A stretch of DNA of 64,000 nucleotides from Massilia phosphatilytica (GCF_002968015.1 NZ_PUIP01000004.1:372001-436000); one strand, 5' to 3'. Positions 1 through 9,662 are shown, numbered from the stretch's first letter. Numbers and translations: made by a program. Notes: a model not told the origin generated them from the letters alone.

Positions 1-37
1 GCTCGAAAGCCGCATTGGTTTCGGAAGACGAGGACAT
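1..37 (-). CDS. Possible 5' end of a leftward gene leaving the window
   Basis: On the minus strand an ATG at 37-35 opens a frame (Met-Ser-Ser-Ser-Ser-Glu-Thr-Asn-Ala-Ala-Phe-Glu) that stays open to the window edge, 12 codons. It would be transcribed divergently from the CLC channel gene at 112, which would make 38-111 a shared promoter region. No Shine-Dalgarno sequence is visible in front of it and the fragment is too short to assign to a family. It could be chance. Confidence 0.25.
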   Translation of the reverse strand, partial: MSSSSETNAAFE

Positions 38-111
38 GCAAGAATGATAGCGGAAAACCCGACTGGCCGCCGGAAAATGATATTTAAACAACCATATAAG
101 CGGGTCAATTC

Positions 112-1449
112 ATGAACACGGCCCCGGACCTCCGCCGCGAACTGGGCGACTGGCGCCTGTGGACCGTGCGCGCCGTCGTCGTGCTGCTGTCCGCCGCCGC
201 GGGCCTGACGGTTGTCGGCTTCACCTGGCTGGCCGAGGCGGCTTATGGGCGCTTCGCGGCCCTGCGCGCGCTCGCCTGGTGGAGCCCGCTCGTCTGGACC
301 CCGCTCTGCACCGCGTTCGTCGTCTGGTGTACGCGCCGCTTCGCGCCCGGCGCGGCCGGCTCCGGTATCCCGCAAGTCATGGCGACGCTCGACACCAGGG
401 TCGGCGACGCCGAGCGCGGCCTGTTCATATCGTTGCGGCTGACGGTCGCCAAGATCTTGCTCACCGCGGGCGGCCTGCTGGGCGGCCTGTCGCTGGGGCG
501 CGAAGGACCGTCCGCCCAGATCGCGGCCGGCGTCATGCTGCAGGCGCGCCGGCTGATCCCCGCCGGCAGTGCCGTCGGCGTCCACGGGCTGCTCGTCGCG
601 GGCGGCGCGGCGGGCATCGCGGCCGCGTTCAACACCCCGCTGGGCGGCGTCATGTTCGCCATCGAGGAACTGGCGCGCGCGCCGGAGCAGCGTTCGAGCG
701 GGCTGATCATCGCGGGCATCGTGCTGGCCGGCCTCGTGGCCGTGTCCGCACATGGCGACGGCGCGTATTTCGGCGTCATCCACGCGCCCGCGGTCAGCCT
801 CGGCCTGTTGCTGCCGGGGCTGCTCGTCGCCGTGCTGTCCGGCCTGGCGGGCGGGTTGTTCTCGCGCTTGATGGTCGCGTCGCTGTCCGGCCAGAGTCCC
901 GACCGGGTCAGCCGCTGGCGCGCGCGCCGGCCCGTGTTGTTCGCGGCCGCGTGCGGCCTCGGCGTCGCGCTGATCGGCATCGTGACGGACGGCGCCGCGT
1001 TCGGCTCCGGCTATGCCAGCACGCGCACGATGGTGGAGGGCAGCGCGGCAATGCCGTTCTCGTATGCGCCCTTCAAGTTCCTCGCCACCTGGCTGACCAC
1101 GTGGTCCGGCGTCCCGGCCGGCATCTTCGCGCCGTCGCTGGCGATCGGGGCCGCGTTCGGCAACGATGTCGCGCTGCTGTTGTACGGCATCCAGGTGCCG
1201 GCGCTGATCGCGCTGGGCATGGTCGGCTTCCTCGCGGCCGCCACGCAGGCACCGCTGACGGCCTTCATCATCGTGATGGAAATGGTCGATGGCCACGCGA
1301 TGGTGCTGAGCCTGATGGCGTGCGCGCTGATCGCATTCGCCGTCGCGCGCCTCATCAGTCCACCCCTGTATCCGACTCTCGCGCGGCTGCAGCTGGGACG
1401 GATTCCGGCGCCAGACGTGGCGCCGGCACAACCGCCCGTGGCGGACTGA
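112..1449 (+). CDS. CLC-family chloride channel/transporter
   Basis: This is an inner-membrane CLC protein of 445 residues, the usual length for a bacterial CLC without CBS domains. It moves chloride, probably as a Cl-/H+ exchanger. The three ion-pathway motifs are visible: GSGIP at residues 83-87, GREGP at 129-133 with gating glutamate E131, and GIFAPS near 337. In FNTPLGGVMFAIEEL the second glutamate (E186) aligns with the proton glutamate of E. coli ClcA (E203), which favours exchanger over channel activity. Roughly ten hydrophobic segments run through the protein. The ATG at 112 has only a weak upstream purine stretch. The next gene starts 52 bases after the stop and may be cotranscribed. 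The family call is firm; the exact transport mode is inferred. Confidence 0.93.
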   Translation: MNTAPDLRRELGDWRLWTVRAVVVLLSAAAGLTVVGFTWLAEAAYGRFAALRALAWWSPLVWTPLCTAFVVWCTRRFAPGAAGSGIPQVMATLDTRVGDAERGLFISLRLTVAKILLTAGGLLGGLSLGREGPSAQIAAGVMLQARRLIPAGSAVGVHGLLVAGGAAGIAAAFNTPLGGVMFAIEELARAPEQRSSGLIIAGIVLAGLVAVSAHGDGAYFGVIHAPAVSLGLLLPGLLVAVLSGLAGGLFSRLMVASLSGQSPDRVSRWRARRPVLFAAACGLGVALIGIVTDGAAFGSGYASTRTMVEGSAAMPFSYAPFKFLATWLTTWSGVPAGIFAPSLAIGAAFGNDVALLLYGIQVPALIALGMVGFLAAATQAPLTAFIIVMEMVDGHAMVLSLMACALIAFAVARLISPPLYPTLARLQLGRIPAPDVAPAQPPVAD

Positions 1450-1501
1450 GGCGGCGCGGAAATAAGCCACGCCCGCATGTCCAAATGCGCTAGGATGGGA
1501 C

Positions 1502-4333
1502 ATGCTGACACGGAAAGTGCGCCTCTCCCGCGCCCGCGCGCGGCCCCCGACTCCTGCCGCGGTGCTGACACTGCTGGCGGGACTGGGTCTTACTGCCGCG
1601 CTGGTCGTCGGGATGGTCAACGCGGAGCGTGAACGGGCCCGCTCCGAATTCCTGCAGCGCGCGGAAATCCGCAACGCCACCGTGACGCGCAGCTTCGGCG
1701 ACGCGCTCGACGTGCTGCAGGCGGCCAACGCGCTGTTTGCCTCCGTCGGCCTCGCGAGCCGCGACGAGTTCGGCGCCTTCACCCGGCCGCTGCTGGCCAA
1801 CCACCCCTACCTGCAGGCTGTCGTGTTCCACCGCATGGTCGCCAGCCACGAGCGGGCCGCGTTCGAGGGGGAGAACCAGCGTTTCCGGCCCGGCTTCGAG
1901 ATCCGCGAGCGCCGCCTGAACGGCAACCAGGTCACGCTCGTGCGCGCGGCACCGCGCCCGCGCTACCTCGTCGTCGATTACATCGAGCCGATGGCGGGCA
2001 ACGAAGTCACGCTGGGCTACGACGCGTTTTCGTTCGCCCAGCACGGCTCCGCGTTCATGCGCGCCATCGACACGGGCCAGCCGGCATCCAGCCTCATGCA
2101 GCCGCTGCTGCAGCGCGGCGACCGCCTCGGCTTCGTGCTGATGATGCCCGTGTACCGGCGCGGCGCGGCGCTCGACAACGCGGCGGCACGCAGCGCTGCC
2201 GCGCTGGGCGATACGGCCGTCGTGATCGACGTCGCCGCGCTGGTCGGCACGACGCTCGCCAAGTCGAACATGTTGGTGCGCAACGGCCTCAGGATCGAAC
2301 TGTACGGGCCTGGCCCGGACGGGCCCCAGCTCGCGTACCTGCATGACGCCCTCGGCAGCACCGCGCGTCCATCCTGGCACGCCTGGCTCGACGACGTGCG
2401 CTTCGCGAACCGCCACAGGTTCGACGTCGCCGGGATGCCGTGGGAGCTGCGCGTCACCGGTCGCTCGAGCGAAATGGCGGGCAGCGCCGGCGCGCTCGTC
2501 GCGCTCATCCTCGGCTGCCTCGTGAGCGTCGCCACGTCCGCCTACGTGCAGAGCCGGGTCAAGCGCACGCGCCGCATCGAGGCGCTCGTCGAGAGCCGCA
2601 CGGCCGACCTGCACGATGCCCTCGATTCACTGCGCCTGTACCGGCGCGCCATCGACGCCAGCGCGAACGCCATCATCCTCGTGAGCGCGACGCGGCCCGG
2701 CTATCCCATCGAATACGTGAACCCGGCGTTCGAGCGCATGCGCGGCGTGGCCGCGTCCGAAGCGGTCGGCCGCGGCCTGCTGGAGATGGGCAGCCGCGAA
2801 CCCGACCAGGCCGGCGTGGCCGAACTGCGCGCCGCCATCCGCGAGCGGCGCGAGGCCCACGTGTCGATGCGCCTGCGGCGGCGTGACCGCGAGGATATGT
2901 ATGCCGAAGTCTATATCGCGCCCGTCAACAACGAGGACGGCGTGACGACGCATTTCGTGCTGGCGCAGTACGACGTGACGATGGCCAAGCGCTACGAGGC
3001 GGAGCTGGAAGCGCGTGCCCGCTTCGACACACTGACGGGCCTCGCCAACCGCGCGCTGCTGCACGACCGCATCGACAACGCCATCAACCTCGCGGCCGGG
3101 CGACCCGTGTGGGTGGCAGCCCTCGACCTCGACCACTTCAAGTTCGTCAACGACACCCTGGGCCACGACGCCGGCGACGAGTTGCTGAAGGCCGCCGCGC
3201 AGCGCATCAGCGAAACCGTCGAGCGCGCGGACACCGTCGCGCGCACCGGCGGCGACGAATTCGTCCTCGTGCTGCCGGGCCGCGATACCGAGTCCGACGC
3301 GGCGGCGACCGTGCGCGCCGTGCTGCAGGCGCTCGCCCACCCGCTCGAGCTGCTGGGGCAGGAACTCGTCCTCACGGGCAGCGCCGGCCTCGCGGCGTTC
3401 CCGGCCGACGGCAACGACGCCGCCACGCTGATCCAGCACGCGGAAGTGGCCATGTACCGCTCCAAGGAACTGGGCCGCAACATGGTGCAGTTCTACATGC
3501 CGACGATGAATGCCCGCGCCCGCGAACGCCTCGCGCTGGAGGGCGCCCTGCGCAGCGCGCTGCTGCACGACGAGTTCGAGCTGTATTACCAGCCGCAGGT
3601 CGACCTGGAGACCGGCGCCGTCGTCGGGGTGGAAGCGCTGATCCGCTGGCGCCATCCGAGCCTGGGCATGGTGCGGCCCGACCGCTTCATCAATCTCGCC
3701 GAAGAGACGGGCCTCATCGTCCCCATCGGCGCCTGGGTGCTGCGCACGGCGTGCCGCCAGAGCCGCGCGTGGCAGCACGCGGGCCTGGGCCATCTGCGCA
3801 TTGCGGTGAACCTGTCGGCGCGCCAGTTCGCCGAGCCGAACCTCGTGCGCGATATCGCCCGCGTGCTGGACGAGACGGGCCTGTCCGCCGCCTGCCTCGA
3901 AGTGGAGATCACGGAAAGCCTCGTGATGGGCGACGTCGAAAGCGCGATCCGCACGATGCGCGAACTGAAGCAGATGGGCGTGCAACTGTCGATCGACGAT
4001 TTCGGCACCGGCTATTCGAGCCTGTCGTACCTGCGCCGCTTTCCCGTCGACGTGCTCAAGATCGACCGCAGCTTCGTACGCGACATCCCGTTCAGCGAAG
4101 ACGACGCGGCGATGGTCGCCGCCATCATCGAGCTCGCGCGCGGCCTGCACATGCGCGTGATCGCCGAGGGTGTGGAGACGGAAGCGCAACTCGACTACCT
4201 GCGCCGGCGCGGCTGCGACGAGGTGCAGGGCCACGTGTATGCAGAGGCGTCGTCCGGCGCCGAGGTCGAGCGCCTGCTGCGCACGGGACGGCACATGATC
4301 CCGCATGACGCGAACGGTATGAGCGTGCGCTAA
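1502..4333 (+). CDS. CHASE-PAS-GGDEF-EAL membrane c-di-GMP enzyme
   Basis: This 943-residue inner-membrane signalling protein would make and/or degrade c-di-GMP in response to an extracytoplasmic ligand. Visible order: transmembrane helix about 20-38, periplasmic CHASE sensor about 75-255, second transmembrane helix about 325-345, PAS about 375-495, GGDEF about 505-665 with intact GGDEF at 583-587, and EAL about 680-930. The EAL part carries E711 in EAL, ITES, IDDFGTGYSSL, KIDRSF and AEGVET, so the metal and catalytic residues appear intact. The residues five before GGDEF read ERAD rather than RxxD, so the classical product-inhibition site lacks its arginine. The start is supported by AGGATGGG just upstream. 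The net activity cannot be read from sequence. Confidence 0.93.
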   Translation: MLTRKVRLSRARARPPTPAAVLTLLAGLGLTAALVVGMVNAERERARSEFLQRAEIRNATVTRSFGDALDVLQAANALFASVGLASRDEFGAFTRPLLANHPYLQAVVFHRMVASHERAAFEGENQRFRPGFEIRERRLNGNQVTLVRAAPRPRYLVVDYIEPMAGNEVTLGYDAFSFAQHGSAFMRAIDTGQPASSLMQPLLQRGDRLGFVLMMPVYRRGAALDNAAARSAAALGDTAVVIDVAALVGTTLAKSNMLVRNGLRIELYGPGPDGPQLAYLHDALGSTARPSWHAWLDDVRFANRHRFDVAGMPWELRVTGRSSEMAGSAGALVALILGCLVSVATSAYVQSRVKRTRRIEALVESRTADLHDALDSLRLYRRAIDASANAIILVSATRPGYPIEYVNPAFERMRGVAASEAVGRGLLEMGSREPDQAGVAELRAAIRERREAHVSMRLRRRDREDMYAEVYIAPVNNEDGVTTHFVLAQYDVTMAKRYEAELEARARFDTLTGLANRALLHDRIDNAINLAAGRPVWVAALDLDHFKFVNDTLGHDAGDELLKAAAQRISETVERADTVARTGGDEFVLVLPGRDTESDAAATVRAVLQALAHPLELLGQELVLTGSAGLAAFPADGNDAATLIQHAEVAMYRSKELGRNMVQFYMPTMNARARERLALEGALRSALLHDEFELYYQPQVDLETGAVVGVEALIRWRHPSLGMVRPDRFINLAEETGLIVPIGAWVLRTACRQSRAWQHAGLGHLRIAVNLSARQFAEPNLVRDIARVLDETGLSAACLEVEITESLVMGDVESAIRTMRELKQMGVQLSIDDFGTGYSSLSYLRRFPVDVLKIDRSFVRDIPFSEDDAAMVAAIIELARGLHMRVIAEGVETEAQLDYLRRRGCDEVQGHVYAEASSGAEVERLLRTGRHMIPHDANGMSVR

Positions 4334-4403
4334 CCGAAAGTCAGCGGCCCGTCGGCTATACTTGTGCCGCCATTGACAAGCTAGCTGACAGGAAGAAACG
4401 AGA

Positions 4404-6806
4404 GTGGATGACCATAACGACGGCAAGGGCTGGGACGGACGCGAACGCAGGCTGATCGACCGCGCCGGCGCCCACGCCAGGCAAGCCTATGCGCGGGCGC
4501 ACGGCCACCTGATGACCAAACCGCCGCACCTGCGCTGGCTGTACATCGGGGCCGGCCTGGCCCTGCTGCTCCTTGCGCTGTTCGCCGTCTGGATCGCGCT
4601 GCTGTTCCCGCTCACGCCCGGCATCGAGGACGTCAAGCAGGCGCGCGTCGCGCGGCCCACGGTCGTCGTCTCGGCCGACGGCCGCCAGCTGGCCAGCTTC
4701 GAGCAGGGCATCCAGATGAAGGTGCCGCTGTCGGCGGTGTCGCCGAACGTCGTCAATGCCCTCATCGCGACGGAAGACCACCGCTTCTATGACCACCATG
4801 GCGTCGATTTCACGCGCATCGCCGGTGCCTTCGTGGCCAACCTGAAGGGCGATGCGCAGGGCGGCTCGACGATCACGCAGCAGCTCGCGCGTAACCTGTT
4901 CCGCGACGAGATCGGCCGCGCGCGCAACATCAACCGCAAGCTGAAGGAACTCATCACCGCCTTCAAGATCGAGAACACGTACAGCAAGACGGAGATCCTC
5001 GAAGCGTATCTGAACACCGTGCCGTTCCTGTACAACGCCTACGGCATCGAGGCGGCGGCGCATACGTACTTCAACAAGACGGCCGCCCAGCTGAACGAGA
5101 CGGAGGCCGCCACGCTCGTCGGCATGCTGAAGGGCACCGCCTACTACAATCCGGTGACGAACCCGGAACGCTCGCTCGCGCGCCGCAACGTCGTGCTGGG
5201 CCAGATGCTGAAGGCGGGCGCGTTCGACGAGGCCAAGTACCGCCAGCTCGTGAAGCGGCCGCTGCGCCTGCGCTTCGCCCGCCTCGCGGAGCGCAGCGGC
5301 AAGGACGACCATTTCACCGCGTACGTGCGGCGCTGGCTCGTGGACTGGGCCGAGAAGCACGACGCCGACCTGCAGCAGGACGGCCTCGTCGTACAGACGA
5401 CGCTCGACTACGACCTGCAGCAGGCCGCGCTGCATGCCGTCGAGCGCCAGGCCGGCGCCTTGCAGGCCATCGCCGACGTGGACTGGGCCCATTCGTGGCC
5501 GATCAACGCGACCTCGACGCAGACGTATGTCGACATGCGCGGCGGGGTCAATCCGTTCGAATACTACTGGCAGTCGCACGGCGAGCTGCTGGAGACGTTC
5601 ATCCGCGAGTCGTCCCCCTACCGCAAGGCCGTCGACGGCGGTGACAATCCCGTCGCGGCACTGAAACGCCTGAAGGCGGACCGCGACTTCATGCGGCAAC
5701 TGAAAGCGTCGAAATCGCGCCTGGAAGCGGGCTTCCTCGCGATGGACCCGGCCACCGGCGAGATCAAGGCGTGGGTCGGCAGCCGCGATTTCGAGAAGGA
5801 ACAGTACGACCACGTCGTGCAGGCCGCGCGCCAGCCCGGCTCCACGTTCAAGCCGATCGTGTACGCGGCCGCGCTGGAAAAGGGCATCACGCCGGAGCAC
5901 CCGTACCTGGACGCCGTCACGACGATCCGCTTCAACGACGGCACCGTGTGGCGTCCGACGGACAACAGCGGCACGACGGGGCGGCAGCTCACGCTGCGCG
6001 ATGGCCTGGTGTTATCGAAGAACACGATCACGGCGCAGGTCGTGCGCGACATCGGCGTCGCGCCAGTCGTCAAGCTGGCGCAGGACCTGGGCGTCCGCAC
6101 GAGCAAGCTGTCGCAGGTGCCGTCCATCGCGCTGGGCACGAGCCCCGTCACCTTGCTGGAAATGGTCAACGCCTATTCGACGATCGCCGCGCAGGGCGAG
6201 TACCGCAAGCCGGTGTTCGTACGCCGCATCACCGACCGCAACGGCCAGGTGATCGCGGACTTCGGGTCGCAGACGCCGCAGCGCGTGCTGTCGCAGGAGT
6301 CGGCGCTGACGCTCATCGACATGATGCGCGGCGTGATCAACCGCGGCACGGGCACGGGAATCCGCTATCGTTTCGGCATCACGGCCGACGTGGCGGGCAA
6401 GACGGGCACCACGCAGAACAACGCGGACGCGTGGTTCATCATGATGCACCCGAACCTCGTCGCGGGCGCGTGGGTGGGCTTCAACGACAACCGCGTCACC
6501 ATGCGCTCGAATTACTGGGGGCAGGGCGGCCACAGCGCGATCCTGCTCGTGGGCGACTTCTTCAAGTCGGTGCTCGATAGCGGCAAGATCAGCGCCGACA
6601 CGCTGTTCCCGGGCGGCCGCAAACCCGAACCCGTGACGCGTCGCGAAGAGCCGGCCGAGGAAGACATGGAAGAAGGCGGCGACATGCAGCAGGAAGGCGG
6701 CCCGCCGGCCGACACGCCGCAGCCGCCGGACAACGAACCGCCGGCGCCGCCGCAGCCGGAGCTGCAGCAGGAAGGCATCACGCTGCCGCCGCCGAACGAT
6801 GCGTGA
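4404..6806 (+). CDS. Class A penicillin-binding protein (bifunctional transglycosylase/transpeptidase)
   Basis: This enzyme polymerises lipid II and cross-links peptidoglycan on the outer face of the inner membrane. It has 800 residues: a basic cytoplasmic tail, one transmembrane helix at about 47-70, a GT51 domain with catalytic glutamate E124 in ATEDHRFYDHHG followed by GGSTITQQ, and a transpeptidase domain with STFK (S480, K483), SKN and KTGTT (K666). The last ~60 residues are rich in Glu, Pro and Gln and look disordered. The start is GTG at 4404, with GGAAG about ten bases upstream; the in-frame Met at about residue 37 is less likely because it would remove the basic tail. It is PBP1A-like in organisation, but I do not assign mrcA because an insertion between the two domains (about 350-425) does not let me choose a subfamily. 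Confidence 0.93.
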   Translation: MDDHNDGKGWDGRERRLIDRAGAHARQAYARAHGHLMTKPPHLRWLYIGAGLALLLLALFAVWIALLFPLTPGIEDVKQARVARPTVVVSADGRQLASFEQGIQMKVPLSAVSPNVVNALIATEDHRFYDHHGVDFTRIAGAFVANLKGDAQGGSTITQQLARNLFRDEIGRARNINRKLKELITAFKIENTYSKTEILEAYLNTVPFLYNAYGIEAAAHTYFNKTAAQLNETEAATLVGMLKGTAYYNPVTNPERSLARRNVVLGQMLKAGAFDEAKYRQLVKRPLRLRFARLAERSGKDDHFTAYVRRWLVDWAEKHDADLQQDGLVVQTTLDYDLQQAALHAVERQAGALQAIADVDWAHSWPINATSTQTYVDMRGGVNPFEYYWQSHGELLETFIRESSPYRKAVDGGDNPVAALKRLKADRDFMRQLKASKSRLEAGFLAMDPATGEIKAWVGSRDFEKEQYDHVVQAARQPGSTFKPIVYAAALEKGITPEHPYLDAVTTIRFNDGTVWRPTDNSGTTGRQLTLRDGLVLSKNTITAQVVRDIGVAPVVKLAQDLGVRTSKLSQVPSIALGTSPVTLLEMVNAYSTIAAQGEYRKPVFVRRITDRNGQVIADFGSQTPQRVLSQESALTLIDMMRGVINRGTGTGIRYRFGITADVAGKTGTTQNNADAWFIMMHPNLVAGAWVGFNDNRVTMRSNYWGQGGHSAILLVGDFFKSVLDSGKISADTLFPGGRKPEPVTRREEPAEEDMEEGGDMQQEGGPPADTPQPPDNEPPAPPQPELQQEGITLPPPNDA

Positions 6807-6817
6807 TCACGGGGTTG

Positions 6818-6843
6818 GCACACCGCGCCCACGCGCGGTGTGC
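6818..6843. terminator. Hairpin between convergent genes
   Basis: A perfect 11-bp stem (6818-6828 with 6833-6843) closes a four-base CCAC loop between the penicillin-binding protein stop (6806) and the SDR stop (6847). Its position fits a shared bidirectional transcription end. There is no U-run on either side, so it is not a classical intrinsic terminator. Confidence 0.55.
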
Positions 6844-6846
6844 GAA

Positions 6847-7692
6847 TCAAAGTATTGGGGTGCCGCCCGTGACCGGGATGCGCGCCCCGGAAATGTAGCT
6901 CGCTTCGTCGGACGCGAGCATCACATAGACCGGCGCGACTTCCACCGGCTGGCCGGGCCGCTTCATCGGCACCTGCTGGCCGAAACTCTCCACCTGGTCC
7001 GGCGGCATCGTCGACGGGATCAGCGGCGTCCAGATCGGCCCCGGCGCGACGGAATTCACGCGGATGCCTTTCTCCGCCAGCAGTTGCGCGAGGCCGGCCG
7101 TGAAGTTGGCGATGGCGCCTTTCGTCGTGGCATACGCGAGGAGGGTCGGCTTGGGATTGTCCGAGTTAATGGACGTCGTGTTGATGATGGACGATCCCGG
7201 CTTCATGTGCTTCACGGCCGCCTTGCAGATGTGGAACATCGCCGTGATGTTGACGGCGAACGTGCGGTCCCACTCGTCGTCCGGGATCTCTTCCAGCGAC
7301 TGGCGCGTCATCTGGAACGCCGCGTTGTTGACCAGGACGTCGATGCGGCCGAATTCCTGCACGGCGCGGTCGACGATGGCACGGCAATGCGCGGGGTCCG
7401 CGATGTCGCCGGCGACCAGCACGGCCTTGCGGCCGGCCTCGCGTACGAGGCGTTCCGTCTCGCGCGCGTCGTCACGCTCGTCGAGGTAAGAGATCAGCAC
7501 GTCGGCCCCTTCGCGCGCGAAGGCGAGGGCGACGGCGCGCCCGATGCCGCTGTCGCCGCCCGTGATGACGGTGGCCTTGTCCTTGAGCGGGCCGTGGCCG
7601 ACATAGCTCGTCTCGCCGTGGTCGGCCCTGGGCGTCAGTAGCGACTCGTGGCCGGGCGGGGGCTGTTGTTGCGCGGGTTGGTGTTGCTGCAT
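6847..7692 (-). CDS. Short-chain dehydrogenase/reductase (YghA/general-stress type)
   Basis: This is a cytosolic NAD(P)-dependent oxidoreductase of 281 residues. The Rossmann motif TGGDSGIG lies at 44-51, NNAA at 122-125, the catalytic serine in NTTSINS near 174-177, and YxxxK at Y187/K191. A Gln/Pro-rich N-terminal extension of about 35 residues and the TGGDSGIG variant are typical of the YghA/YdaD subgroup often induced by stress. The substrate is unknown. The start is supported by AGGAGG five bases upstream. It lies downstream of the MscS and DUF3606 genes on the same strand with a 75-base gap, so cotranscription is possible. Confidence 0.9.
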   Translation of the reverse strand: MQQHQPAQQQPPPGHESLLTPRADHGETSYVGHGPLKDKATVITGGDSGIGRAVALAFAREGADVLISYLDERDDARETERLVREAGRKAVLVAGDIADPAHCRAIVDRAVQEFGRIDVLVNNAAFQMTRQSLEEIPDDEWDRTFAVNITAMFHICKAAVKHMKPGSSIINTTSINSDNPKPTLLAYATTKGAIANFTAGLAQLLAEKGIRVNSVAPGPIWTPLIPSTMPPDQVESFGQQVPMKRPGQPVEVAPVYVMLASDEASYISGARIPVTGGTPIL

Positions 7693-7767
7693 CGTGGCCT
7701 CCTGATAACACGTTGGAGGCTCGGATGATAGGGCCGGACGCCGGGACGCGGCGTCCGGTTCCGCTGG

Positions 7768-8898
7768 TCAATGCATGGGCCGGGCCTGCGGCGTCGCGCG
7801 GCCGTCCGGACGGCGCGCACCACCGCCGTCGTTGGCGGCGGGTTGCTGGACGAGCAGTTCCTGGGCGCGCGGTGCGGTCGAAATGCCCAGCTCGCGCAGC
7901 AGCTGCATCGTCTCGAGCAGGACTGCCTGCTGGGTCTTCAGGTACAGGCCGTAATTCGCGTCCGACAGGTTGTAGACGATGTCGTATTCCAGGTAGTTCT
8001 GGTCCATCGTCGTCAGGTTGACGTGGTCCAGCTTCACTTTTTCCTTGGCCGAGATGATGGCGGACACCCGCTCCGGCAAGGCCGCCGCCAGCTCGTGCGG
8101 CGTGGCCGGGTTCACGCGCAGCGTGTACTGCACACGGCGCGTGTTCTGGCGCTTGAAGTTGTGCACGACCTTGCGCAGCAGCTCGGCATTGGCGATGACG
8201 ATCTGCTCGCCGGACAGCGCACGGATGCGGGTCGTCTTCAGGCCCACGTGCTCGATCGTACCCGAGAATTCCGGCACCGAGATCGCATCTCCCACCTCGA
8301 ACGGCTTGTCGGTCGCGATCGACAGCGACGCGAACAGGTCGCCGAGGATGTTCTGCACGGCCAGCGCGACGGCGACGCCGCCGATCCCGAGGCTCGCGAC
8401 GAACGTCGTCACGTTGATGCCGAGGTTGGACAGCATCGCCAGCAGGAACACGGTCCACACGCTCCATTGCAGCGCCCAGATCATCAAGGTGTGCGCTACG
8501 GTGACCTGCTCGTTTTCCAGCCCCCTGCCGTGCACGCGGAAGTAGCGCCGCGCCGTGACGGCGATGGCGTGATGCAGGTACAGCGCGAGTTGCGCGCCGA
8601 GCGTGATGAACCACAGGTGGCCGATGCGCTGGTCCCACGGCGGCGGCAGGTCCAGCAACGACACGCCGATGAGGATGGACGTCGCGAGGATGGCGAGGTT
8701 GCTCGTGCGCGCGAGCGTGTGGCGCAGGACTTCGACGATGGGTTTATGGGCACGCTCGTCGTCGAGACGGTCGAGGCGGCGGCCGAACAGGCGCACGGCG
8801 CCGTGGATGGCGATGAAGCTGAGGACTGCAGCGGTGAGTGCGACCGCCGCGTTGGTCCAGCTGATGTCGAGATTGGAGAAATAGCCGCGGATAGTCAT
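7768..8898 (-). CDS. MscS-family mechanosensitive channel
   Basis: This 376-residue inner-membrane protein should open under membrane tension and release solutes during osmotic downshift. Several N-terminal hydrophobic helices (about 15-175) lead to the pore-lining helix, with the Gly/Ala-rich stretch ASLGIGGVAVALAVQNI followed by LGDLFASLSI, then the soluble beta domain with VGDAISV and the C-terminal alpha/beta domain. The tail after about 345 is Gln/Gly/Arg-rich and poorly conserved in appearance. AAAGGAG lies directly before the ATG at 8898. A paralogue with a similar pore sequence sits at 38486-39607. It lies between the DUF3606 gene and the SDR gene, all leftward. Confidence 0.92.
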   Translation of the reverse strand: MTIRGYFSNLDISWTNAAVALTAAVLSFIAIHGAVRLFGRRLDRLDDERAHKPIVEVLRHTLARTSNLAILATSILIGVSLLDLPPPWDQRIGHLWFITLGAQLALYLHHAIAVTARRYFRVHGRGLENEQVTVAHTLMIWALQWSVWTVFLLAMLSNLGINVTTFVASLGIGGVAVALAVQNILGDLFASLSIATDKPFEVGDAISVPEFSGTIEHVGLKTTRIRALSGEQIVIANAELLRKVVHNFKRQNTRRVQYTLRVNPATPHELAAALPERVSAIISAKEKVKLDHVNLTTMDQNYLEYDIVYNLSDANYGLYLKTQQAVLLETMQLLRELGISTAPRAQELLVQQPAANDGGGARRPDGRATPQARPMH

Positions 8899-8996
8899 CG
8901 GGCTCCTTTCGAAAAGACGGGTTGCGCGGGAGCACGTGCGAGGATAGTCGCCCGGCCGGCGGGGCCGGGCGGGCGTCTGATAGAGCGCTTACGAGA

Positions 8997-9185
8997 TCAG
9001 TGACGCGTGCCGCGCAGGTGCTCGCGCACGGCGTCGGCGCTGCTGCTGCCGGCTTCCTTGACGGCCTTGGCCAGCTCTTCCTCGGTCACGCCCAGTTCCT
9101 TGGTCCAGTACTGGACTTCCCATTTTTCGTGCAGGTTGATGCGCGAGCGGTCCTGCTGGCCGCGGTTTTGCAGGTTATCGGACAT
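8997..9185 (-). CDS. DUF3606-family small stress-type protein
   Basis: This is a 62-residue hydrophilic cytosolic protein. The sequence from MSDNLQNRGQQDRSRI through YWTKELGVTEEELAKAV is the DUF3606 pattern. The start at 9185 is chosen because AAGGAGG stands just upstream and the family normally begins at this methionine; a longer frame back to 9221 has no ribosome binding site. The function is not known; members are often found beside general-stress genes, and here the MscS channel gene follows 98 bases downstream on the same strand. Confidence 0.85.
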   Translation of the reverse strand: MSDNLQNRGQQDRSRINLHEKWEVQYWTKELGVTEEELAKAVKEAGSSSADAVREHLRGTRH

Positions 9186-9338
9186 GATCGCCTCCTTGGT
9201 CATATAGGCGCAGGATGCCACCGGCCGGCGCCGTATTCCGTTCGGTGTTTCACGTTGTGACCGCCTTAAAAGCGGCCGGACTTACTCCAATGGCATGTTT
9301 TGTTGTAGGCTAGCGTGATCGACAACATGGAGACATGC

Positions 9339-9662
9339 ATGAGCAAACCCTATGACACGGCGCAGCCCGAGCGCAGCGCCATCGACGCGCTGCCCGGCGT
9401 GGTCGCCCTCGATTTCGGCACGAACTGGTGCGGCTATTGCCAGGCGGCGGCCAGCCACATCGACGACGCGCTGGCACCGTATCCGGCCGTCAAGCACATC
9501 AAGGTCGAGGATGGTCCAGGGCGCAAGCTGGGCCGTTCATTCAAGGTAAAACTGTGGCCGACCGTCGTCGTGCTCAAGGATGGGCAGGAAGTCGCGCGCG
9601 TCGTGCGCCCGGTCGCGAGCAGCGAGCTCGGCGACGCGTTGTCGCAGGCCGGTGCCGCATGA
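9339..9662 (+). CDS. Thioredoxin-family protein
   Basis: This is a cytosolic thioredoxin-fold protein of 107 residues with active site WCGYC (C31, C34), rather than the WCGPC of housekeeping thioredoxin. It also has the KLWPTVVVLKDGQEV region with the cis-proline seen in thioredoxins. There is no signal peptide. The ATG at 9339 is preferred over a GTG at 9315 because GGAG lies seven bases upstream. Its stop overlaps the start of the following MFS transporter (ATGA), so the two are translationally coupled. The redox partner is unknown; the Gly-Tyr dipeptide between the cysteines should shift its redox potential relative to TrxA. Confidence 0.88.
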   Translation: MSKPYDTAQPERSAIDALPGVVALDFGTNWCGYCQAAASHIDDALAPYPAVKHIKVEDGPGRKLGRSFKVKLWPTVVVLKDGQEVARVVRPVASSELGDALSQAGAA

